Origin: Acidilobaceae archaeon
GTDB taxonomy: Archaea > Thermoproteota > Thermoprotei_A > Sulfolobales > Acidilobaceae
NCBI GenBank assembly: GCA_027044005.1
Contig: JALUDK010000357.1
Coordinates: 1-7,493 of the forward strand
Reading direction: 5' to 3'
Length of the DNA stretch: 7,493 nucleotides
This document shows positions 1 to 5,018 of the stretch, one piece after another. The notes beneath the pieces are model-generated. The model was not told the DNA's origin. It did not search any database and saw only the letters and a list, made by a program, of their open reading frames with translations. The translations under genes and the position numbers were made by a program. The stretch's first letter is position 1. Each line of letters begins with the position of its first letter.

Positions 1-1
1 C

Positions 2-541
2 CCGGCGTTGTTGGGTGTTGCGCAGCCTAGTGAGGAGGAGGCTAGGCAGAAGTTTGAGCAGTTGGGTTGTACTGGTTGTCATAATGGTGGTGTTGCTCCT
101 GCCTGGGATGATGTGGTGGCTAAGTTCGAGGAGTGGAAGGGTAAGTATGGGAGCCTGGATGAGGCTGTGAAGAATGAGGTCAACTTCTTCGGCAAGACCT
201 TCAATAGCTTCGATGAGATGATGGCGGAGATGGCTAAGAGCTCGGCAGCCGGAACCCCAGACAACCCAGACTTCCAAGTAATCTACCAATACCTCAAGAG
301 CATATACGAGGGAGGCCAAACAGGAGGACAAGAAACAACCCAACAAACCCAAACACAGGCCCCAGCCGAAGAGACGAAGACGACCCAGCCAGAGGAGACC
401 CAGGCAGGAGGCGGAGAGGAAGCTGCTGAGACTACAACCGAGACACCTGGCCCAGTACTTGGCTTCGGCCAGATAGTTGGAATAGCAATAGTGATACTAG
501 TGATAATAGTTGGGATAGCATACTACATGGCCAGGAAGTAG
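2..541 (+). CDS. Membrane-anchored monoheme cytochrome c, 5' end cut off by window edge
   Basis: Probable electron donor to the oxidase encoded just downstream. The first TTG is at 8, but the frame is open to the window edge and the preceding residues (PALLGVAQ) look like the end of a secretion signal, so the true start lies upstream. Counting from the TTG at 8, the heme-binding CxxCH motif is C21-T-G-C24-H25. A helical domain follows, with M71, M72 and M75 as candidate sixth heme ligands and a C-terminal helix at about 88-100 (FQVIYQYLKSIY). Residues 103-147 form a flexible stalk rich in Gln, Thr, Glu and Pro. Residues 153-174 form one hydrophobic helix ending in the basic tail MARK. The topology implied is a heme domain outside the cell tethered by its C-terminus. 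Codons 1-58 end almost only in G or T, while later codons favour A or C. The cytochrome c call is firm; the partner is inferred from position. Confidence 0.85.
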   Translation, partial: PALLGVAQPSEEEARQKFEQLGCTGCHNGGVAPAWDDVVAKFEEWKGKYGSLDEAVKNEVNFFGKTFNSFDEMMAEMAKSSAAGTPDNPDFQVIYQYLKSIYEGGQTGGQETTQQTQTQAPAEETKTTQPEETQAGGGEEAAETTTETPGPVLGFGQIVGIAIVILVIIVGIAYYMARK

Positions 542-560
542 CAGAATATGAGAGGGTCAA

Positions 561-570
561 TTGTATTTTA
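561..570 (+). terminator. Possible T-rich terminator of the cytochrome c gene
   Basis: The run TTGTATTTTA lies 20 bases after the stop codon and before the next promoter. Archaeal transcription often ends at T-rich tracts without a hairpin. The tract is short and interrupted, so this is only a weak call. Confidence 0.25.
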
Positions 571-577
571 CGGATGA

Positions 578-587
578 AAATATATAT
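578..587 (+). promoter_or_regulatory. TATA box of the oxidase operon
   Basis: AAATATATAT stands out as the most AT-rich stretch in this GC-rich gap between the cytochrome c stop and the first oxidase gene. With normal archaeal spacing of about 25 bases, transcription would begin near A608/A609, giving a leader of about 35 bases before the GTG at 644. It suggests that the three oxidase genes are transcribed separately from, or in addition to, the cytochrome c gene. Confidence 0.6.
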
Positions 588-633
588 GGGTCCACACCCT
601 TTTTCCCAATACCAGATATCCCAGCCCGGTCCG

Positions 634-639
634 GGTGAT
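634..639 (+). promoter_or_regulatory. Ribosome binding site that decides the start of the small oxidase subunit
   Basis: GGTGAT pairs with the archaeal 16S rRNA 3' end (anti-SD ATCACC) and sits 4 bases before the GTG at 644. An in-frame GTG at 635 lies inside this motif and would leave no ribosome site of its own, so 644 is the preferred start. Confidence 0.55.
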
Positions 640-643
640 TGCA

Positions 644-772
644 GTGAATAGAAAAGAAACATCAGGCAAGGGAGCTCTAACACTAATGGTAGGATGGGCA
701 ATACTACTCCTAGTATCATGGATAATCGTGCTCAATAGGCTACTAGAGGGGGGATTATTCTATGGCAAATGA
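644..772 (+). CDS. Small one-helix subunit of B-type heme-copper oxidase (subunit IIa-like), 42 residues
   Basis: The product is 42 residues: a short polar N-terminus (MNRKETSGKGAL), one membrane helix at about residues 12-34, and a short tail ending GLFYGK. It overlaps the start of subunit II by 11 bases and is the first gene of the oxidase operon. From memory, subunit IIa of Thermus ba3 oxidase is 34 residues with one helix. A gap-free alignment matches the KGAL motif (residues 9-12 here), the Trp in the V-x-W stretch (W26) and a Gly near the end (G37). In the Thermus structure this peptide packs against subunits I and II and fills a place taken by a subunit II helix in A-type oxidases. Subunit II here has only one N-terminal helix, so the same arrangement fits. 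The reading frame is clear; the homology is probable but rests on a short protein. Confidence 0.72.
   Translation: MNRKETSGKGALTLMVGWAILLLVSWIIVLNRLLEGGLFYGK
746..753 (+). promoter_or_regulatory. Ribosome binding site of oxidase subunit II
   Basis: GAGGGGGG lies inside the end of the small-subunit gene, 8 bases before the ATG at 762. It supports that ATG and the 11-base overlap between the two genes. Confidence 0.5.
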
Positions 773-1343
773 CGAGGGAATAATATACGAGTACGTATGG
801 ATCGTGATCGTCTCAGCCATAGTCGCAGGTATGGCCGCTTCTCTAGCGTACTACGGCATAGCACTAGACCTAAACCCGGCATGCAATGCCACGCCGATAG
901 ACGTGGGAACGCTCACCGAGAACTTCCAACCCGGAGTAAAACAGCTAGGCCCCGGAATATACCAGGTAAACATACTAGCCGGACAATTCTTCTGGAACCC
1001 CAACAAGATAGTGCTAGAAGACCCGGTAAGGATAGAATTCAGGATAACAAGCAAGGACGTAGTACACGGCTTCGAGATAGTAGGGACAAACGTTAACGTA
1101 ATGGTGATACCAGGCTACGTGGCGGAGTTCGTATGGGAGCCACCAAAGAACGCACAGGGCAAGTACCTCATTATATGCCACGAGTACTGCGGTGTGGGCC
1201 ACCAGTTCATGAAAGCAGAGCTAGAGATAAAGAGGACCAACACGTTACTATCCGGAGACTCGATTAACACAACTGGCGATCTAGGAAAGTTCTCCGAGGT
1301 TAAGTACCTAGAGTTTAAGGGGGTGATCGTGGATGAGGGTTAA
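762..1343 (+). CDS. coxB: B-type (ba3-like) cytochrome oxidase subunit II with CuA centre
   Basis: Accepts electrons from cytochrome c through a binuclear CuA centre and passes them to heme b in subunit I. The protein has 193 residues: one N-terminal membrane helix (about 11-35) followed by an extracytoplasmic cupredoxin domain (about 65-158). CuA ligands are visible as H102 in DVVHGFEIVGTN, C139, E141, C143, H147 and M150, forming CxExCxxxHxxM. The single helix and the sequence around the ligands match Thermus ba3 subunit II rather than the two-helix A-type. E10 after Y9 aligns with the Glu that starts the proton channel in Thermus. F76 takes the position of the aromatic electron-entry residue. 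About 40 residues follow the last ligand, longer than the roughly 8 in the Thermus protein. It overlaps subunit I by 11 bases. Confidence 0.95.
   Translation: MANDEGIIYEYVWIVIVSAIVAGMAASLAYYGIALDLNPACNATPIDVGTLTENFQPGVKQLGPGIYQVNILAGQFFWNPNKIVLEDPVRIEFRITSKDVVHGFEIVGTNVNVMVIPGYVAEFVWEPPKNAQGKYLIICHEYCGVGHQFMKAELEIKRTNTLLSGDSINTTGDLGKFSEVKYLEFKGVIVDEG
1319..1328 (+). promoter_or_regulatory. Strong ribosome binding site of oxidase subunit I
   Basis: GGGGGTGATC matches nine of ten bases of the ideal archaeal Shine-Dalgarno GGAGGTGATC. It lies within the last codons of subunit II, 4 bases before the ATG at 1333, and fixes that start. It is the best ribosome site in the operon, fitting a highly translated catalytic subunit. 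Confidence 0.65.
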
Positions 1344-2973
1344 CGAGGAGCTATTCGCTAAGATAACAATAGCATTCTCCTTCGTGATAATGGCGGTAGG
1401 AGGCACCTTCGGCCTCCTACAGGCGCTCAACAGGGTCCCATTCCTAAGCCTACCAGGAGCCCTAGACGTCAGCGATCCTACATACTACAGGATACTAACC
1501 TGCCACGGCGTGTGCCTAGCAGTAGCAATACCAATATACTGGATCACGGGCCTAGCAGCATTCGTAAGTCCAAGGATTCTAAAGGTAGAGCTGGACAAGA
1601 GGCTACTAGCACTATCACTAGCAATGATGCTCGTAGGAGGCGTGATGGCTACAATAGTTATACTAGCGGGTAAGGCCAACGTTCTATACACGTTCTACGC
1701 CCCCATGACGGCGCACCCAGGCTTCTACTGGGGGGCCGCGCTACTCATACTAGGCAGCTGGGTCTTCATAGCCGCCTTCGTCAAGCAGTACCTACAGTGG
1801 AGGAGGCTCAACCCAGGCGTGGGCACGCCCATAGCAATCTACGGCCTGCTAGCAACATTCATAGTATGGATCGAGGCCACCACACCCCTAGTCATAACAG
1901 TCCTGAAGGACTTCATACCGATGAGCATGTTCGGCAAGCATGTAGACGTCCTAGAGACCAGGACCTGGTTCTGGTTCTTCGGCCACGCCCTGGTATACTT
2001 CTGGCTCCTACCAGTAGTCGCAATGTGGTACTACCTAATACCCAAGAAGCTGGGAGTACCGCTATTCAGCGAGTCCATGGCCAAGGTGGCATTCATACTA
2101 TTCATCCTAGCATCAACACCGGTAGGCCTCCACCACCAGTTCACAGACCCCGGTCTAGCGGCCGAGTACAAGTTCATGCACACCATACTAACCCTAATAG
2201 TAGCAACCCCTAGCATGTTAACAGGATTCAATATACTAGCCACGATGGAGAGGGGAGGCAGGGCCAGAGGAGGCAATGGCCTACTAGGATGGCTAGCCAA
2301 GCAGCCGTGGAAGGACCCAGTCTACCTGGGCCTAGTAACCTCAATGATAATATTTGGCATAGGAGGGATCACCGGGATAATCAACGCCAGCTACCAGCTA
2401 AACATGGTAGTACACAACACCGCATGGGTACCCGGCCACTTCCACATGACCGTAGGCAATATGGTGGTGATAGGCTACACAACCATAACCTACGCACTAC
2501 TGGCAGACCTATTCAAGAGGAAGCTAATCAGCAAGACCGCAGCATACAGCCACATACTACTATGGAGCATAGGGCTATTCATATTCTCACTAGCATACTA
2601 CTACGTGGGCCTCCACGGCGCACCCAGGAGGACCAGCAACATAGAGTACGGGGGCCTCCTACCATCAACATGGATCCTACCAATGGAGATCTCAGCAATA
2701 GGAGCCATACTAATGTTCTCAGGAGGAGTAGCAGCAGTGTACGCAGTGCTAGGCTCACTACTATTCGGCAAGACCAAGGGAGTAGCCATAGAGGGCATGA
2801 AGATAGGCAACCCACACCCAGAGACAACAGAGTTCAACCCACTACTAGAGAACCTAAAGATGTGGGTCATATTCGCGGCAGTACTGATAATAGTAGCCTA
2901 CATATTCCCATTCTACGAGATATTCTCCAGAGGAATAAGCCCAGTACCGCCAGTAGAGACAGGCCTAAGCTAA
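1333..2973 (+). CDS. coxA: B-type (ba3-like) heme-copper oxidase subunit I, catalytic
   Basis: Reduces O2 to water at a heme a3/CuB site and couples this to proton pumping across the membrane. The 546 residues contain about 13 membrane helices. Visible ligands are H58 and H371 (low-spin heme), H369 (high-spin heme) and H218, H267 and H268 (CuB). Y222 in GHALVY is placed to form the His-Tyr cross-link. The motifs STPVGLHHQFTDPG and VVHNTAWVPGHFHM are typical of the B family, which lacks the A-type D-channel glutamate. By gap-free comparison with Thermus ba3 from memory, K-path residues S294, T297 and Y233 are kept, but the position of Tyr244 is V229. The usual Pro of GHPxVY is A219, and Asp372 is N357. 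No subunit III or heme-synthesis gene is adjacent. Codons end overwhelmingly in A or C, which produces long false open frames in other phases. Confidence 0.96.
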   Translation: MRVNEELFAKITIAFSFVIMAVGGTFGLLQALNRVPFLSLPGALDVSDPTYYRILTCHGVCLAVAIPIYWITGLAAFVSPRILKVELDKRLLALSLAMMLVGGVMATIVILAGKANVLYTFYAPMTAHPGFYWGAALLILGSWVFIAAFVKQYLQWRRLNPGVGTPIAIYGLLATFIVWIEATTPLVITVLKDFIPMSMFGKHVDVLETRTWFWFFGHALVYFWLLPVVAMWYYLIPKKLGVPLFSESMAKVAFILFILASTPVGLHHQFTDPGLAAEYKFMHTILTLIVATPSMLTGFNILATMERGGRARGGNGLLGWLAKQPWKDPVYLGLVTSMIIFGIGGITGIINASYQLNMVVHNTAWVPGHFHMTVGNMVVIGYTTITYALLADLFKRKLISKTAAYSHILLWSIGLFIFSLAYYYVGLHGAPRRTSNIEYGGLLPSTWILPMEISAIGAILMFSGGVAAVYAVLGSLLFGKTKGVAIEGMKIGNPHPETTEFNPLLENLKMWVIFAAVLIIVAYIFPFYEIFSRGISPVPPVETGLS

Positions 2974-2990
2974 CACAGAACCCATACCAC

Positions 2991-3016
2991 CCTCTCTCTT
3001 TCAACTCTTTACCTTA
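2991..3016 (+). terminator. Pyrimidine-rich transcription terminator of the oxidase operon
   Basis: The 50-base gap between subunit I and the convergent glycosyltransferase gene holds a tract of C and T with runs CTCTCTCTTT and CTCTTT, starting 17 bases after the stop. Crenarchaeal transcripts typically end at such pyrimidine/T-rich tracts. No strong hairpin is present, and the opposite strand lacks a T-run, so the minus-strand transcript may end elsewhere. Confidence 0.45.
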
Positions 3017-3023
3017 CAGCCAC

Positions 3024-4169
3024 TCAACGGATAGCATTAAGTAACGCACGGAGGAACCTCCTAGCGGACTCATCCCAGGTGAACCCCATGGCCCTAGACC
3101 TGGCCGCAGCCCCCATCCTAGTAGCCAGGCCCATATCATTGAGGAGTAATAGTATAGCCTGCGCAAGGCCCTCAACATCACCGGGATCCACGAGTATACC
3201 GGTAACTCCATCAACCACTGCATCACGGAGACCCGGAACCCTATAAGCTATAGACGGCGTGTAACAGGCTCCCGCCTCTATAACAGTCCTACCCCACCCC
3301 TCCCTCTGCGAAGTGTAGACAAGCGCAGCAGCCCTGGCTAGTATCTCGAGCTTCTCCCTCTCCCCAACCTCGCCGAGCAGGGAAGCCCTGGATAGCCCCA
3401 GCCCCGATGCCAGCCGCCTCAGGCGGGCAAGGTACCCCGGGTCAGGCCTGCCAGCAACGATAAGCCTAGCCTCGGGATCCGAGGACTCGACTATACTCCA
3501 TGCCCTTAGAAGGTCCTCCAGGCGCTTATACCTCGAGATCCTCCCCACATAGGCTATAAGCTTCTCCTTCGGTGCCCTGCATAACTCCTCCGGATACCTA
3601 GACGGGTCTATCCCATTGTGGATAATCTCTATGATACTCCTAGGGTAGCCCAGCTCCTCTAGGTCCTCCCTAGTACTCTCGGACACGGTGACTACCAGCC
3701 TAACCCTCCCCCTTCTAGCCGCCCTGACGTACGTCTTGTGGAGGAGCCTCTCTAGAGTCCATCCAGGCCTTGAGAGGAGAGGGTGTATAGCGGGGCCCCA
3801 GCAGTCCCTGCATAGCTGGTGGATCAGCATGACGATCGGCTCCCTGGCGTAGAGGGGGGTCATGAAGGGTATAGTGTTAACCTCATCCACCACAAGATCC
3901 GGCTTGAAGCCGCTCCTCTTGAGTATAGAATACGTTACAGCTGCCATCGGGTAGACGGTCAGGCTACCACCCCTCCTGATTATAGTGTAGCCATCTACAT
4001 CTTCCCTAGCGGGCAACCCTCTGGGCCTGCTTGTTACGAGTACAACCTCGTGGCCCCCGGCCGCCAGCCTCCTGGCGATCTCGTGGGTGTAAACCTCGGC
4101 CCCGCCCGCCCTGGGGTGCCTTATACATCTCCAGTTAAGCCAGAGTACCCTTAGCGTCTCCACCCTCAC
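3024..4169 (-). CDS. Family 4 (GT-B fold) glycosyltransferase
   Basis: Probably transfers a sugar from a nucleotide-sugar to a lipid-linked or surface glycan in the cytoplasm. The 381 residues show both halves of a GT-B enzyme. The N-terminal half has the glycine-rich acceptor loop HPRAGGAEVYTHEIA (18-32) and VSEST (162-166). The linker has HNGID (184-188). The C-terminal half has YVGRISRYKR (207-216), whose R210 and K215 contact the donor phosphates, the E290-x7-E298 motif in EGWGRTVIEAGA, and VPGLRDAVVDGVTGILV. No membrane helix is evident. The start is GTG at 4169, with a GGGGG ribosome site 4 bases upstream; GTG at 4163 is the only alternative that keeps the first beta strand. Either start lies inside the end of the upstream glycosyltransferase gene, implying translational coupling and a shared pathway. 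Donor and acceptor cannot be read from sequence. Confidence 0.9.
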   Translation of the reverse strand: MRVETLRVLWLNWRCIRHPRAGGAEVYTHEIARRLAAGGHEVVLVTSRPRGLPAREDVDGYTIIRRGGSLTVYPMAAVTYSILKRSGFKPDLVVDEVNTIPFMTPLYAREPIVMLIHQLCRDCWGPAIHPLLSRPGWTLERLLHKTYVRAARRGRVRLVVTVSESTREDLEELGYPRSIIEIIHNGIDPSRYPEELCRAPKEKLIAYVGRISRYKRLEDLLRAWSIVESSDPEARLIVAGRPDPGYLARLRRLASGLGLSRASLLGEVGEREKLEILARAAALVYTSQREGWGRTVIEAGACYTPSIAYRVPGLRDAVVDGVTGILVDPGDVEGLAQAILLLLNDMGLATRMGAAARSRAMGFTWDESARRFLRALLNAIR

Positions 4170-4890
4170 ACTTCCCCCTACGGTACAGGTTCTTCACCCT
4201 ATGCCTCCACGCTATCCTGATCAGGTCCTCAAGCATGACAAGTATCTCCCTCACACTGAACCTCTTCCTCAGGCTTATCCTCCACAGTGCAGGCACCTCG
4301 ACAGCCCTATAGCCGCGGGCATACGCAGCGGTGATCAGCTCCACGTCGAAGGCGTACCTGCTGGTCTTGACTAGGCATAGCACATCCTCGAGGACCTTCC
4401 TCCTGAACGCCTTGGCCCCCGTTTGGGTGTCACTCACCTTCAGGCCCAGGAGCACCTTGGCAAGCATGTAGAAACCCTTGCTGAGTATAGTACGGGTCAG
4501 GCTGGCATCGGTAGCGGAGTCTGGGTGCCACTTGGAGGTTACCACCATATCGGCCCCACTATCCATGAGCGTCTCCACTAAGAGCTTGATTTGCCTCGGG
4601 CTTATGTCCAGGTCGGCGTCAAAGAACACTACTATCTGGCCCCTGGACTTGGAGAAGCCGAACCTAAGCGCAGCCCCCTTGCCGGAGTTCCTCTCGAGCC
4701 TATACCCCCTAACCCTAGAACCGTCACTCGCACGCTGGATCCCTGTGTAGGTACCGTCGTCACTGCCGTCATCTATCACTATAATCTCGTATGGGAGGCC
4801 CAGGGAGGAGGCTACCTCCTCAACCCTCCTAATTGACTCCTCGATCCTCCCAGCCAGCCTGTAGGCAGGCATAACTATGGATACTATCAT
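4135..4890 (-). CDS. Family 2 glycosyltransferase, dolichyl-phosphate sugar synthase-like
   Basis: Probably loads a sugar onto dolichyl phosphate or a related lipid carrier at the cytoplasmic membrane face. From M at 4890 it has 251 residues and begins directly with the GT-A core MIVSIVMPAYR. Motifs, numbered from that Met, are IDDGSDDGT (39-47), RNSGKGAA (67-74), the metal-binding FFDADLD (89-95), DTQTGAKAF (154-162) and YAFDVEL (179-185), a set characteristic of DPM1/DPG-synthase relatives. No C-terminal membrane domain follows; the tail is basic. The frame extends to TTG 5016 (293 residues), but the extra 42 residues are low-complexity and unlike the family. A promoter-like box at 4941-4948 lies in that stretch, and GGAGGAG immediately precedes the ATG. 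I therefore prefer 4890, though the GGAGG spacing is short and ATG 5013 remains possible. It overlaps the next gene by 35 bases. Confidence 0.85.
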   Translation of the reverse strand: MIVSIVMPAYRLAGRIEESIRRVEEVASSLGLPYEIIVIDDGSDDGTYTGIQRASDGSRVRGYRLERNSGKGAALRFGFSKSRGQIVVFFDADLDISPRQIKLLVETLMDSGADMVVTSKWHPDSATDASLTRTILSKGFYMLAKVLLGLKVSDTQTGAKAFRRKVLEDVLCLVKTSRYAFDVELITAAYARGYRAVEVPALWRISLRKRFSVREILVMLEDLIRIAWRHRVKNLYRRGKCEGGDAKGTLA

Positions 4891-4940
4891 CTCCTCCAGG
4901 TCCCCGGAGCCCCCTATACCCCCTCGGCTGGCGGTGCCGG

Positions 4941-4948
4941 GTTTAAGG
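4941..4948 (-). promoter_or_regulatory. Candidate TATA box for the glycosyltransferase pair
   Basis: On the minus strand this reads CCTTAAAC, the only AT-rich patch in the GC-rich region after argS. With a spacing of about 25 bases, transcription would start near 4918-4920 (within GGGTATAGGGG), leaving a leader of about 30 bases before the ATG at 4890. It is weak by sequence but well placed. Confidence 0.35.
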
Positions 4949-4980
4949 GTGTTCGGGTCAGCACTCAAGACCATCCTCAC

Positions 4981-5009
4981 AGCCCCATGGGGGCTCGGTG
5001 ATGCCGAGC
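4981..5009. repeat. Two overlapping short inverted repeats between argS and the glycosyltransferase
   Basis: AGCCCC-ATG-GGGGCT (4981-4995) and GCTCGG-TGATG-CCGAGC (4993-5009) are both perfect 6-bp stems. They share bases 4993-4995, so only one can form at a time in RNA. They lie just downstream of the argS stop on the transcribed strand. They might protect or end the argS mRNA, or be chance in GC-rich DNA. There is no adjoining T-tract typical of an archaeal terminator. Confidence 0.35.
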
Positions 5010-5018
5010 TCATCAACC

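Noticed and set aside
635..643. Alternative GTG start at 635 for the small oxidase subunit
   Set aside because: It lies inside the GGTGAT ribosome site serving GTG 644 and has no convincing site of its own upstream.
541..643. Possible tRNA or structured RNA in the gap before the oxidase operon
   Set aside because: No cloverleaf-like pairing or conserved T-loop sequence. The gap is explained by a terminator-like T-rich run, a TATA box and a leader.
432..719. Minus-strand hydrophobic open frame of 95 codons
   Set aside because: It is antisense to two membrane-helix coding regions, which explains its Leu/Ser-rich translation. It also spans the TATA box and intergenic gap.
1797..2213. Plus-strand open frame of 138 codons inside subunit I
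   Set aside because: Shadow of the oxidase gene with low-complexity Pro/His/Arg/Ser content and no ribosome site.
2289..3044. Long plus-strand open frame of 251 codons overlapping subunit I
   Set aside because: It lies in another phase inside the clear oxidase gene. Its Arg/Pro/His/Thr-rich content is the typical artefact of A/C-ending codons, and it has no domain motif.
4991..5010. Possible C/D box guide RNA (TGATG near the hairpin)
   Set aside because: No proper pair of C (RTGATGA) and D (CTGA) boxes with guide spacing is present on either strand.
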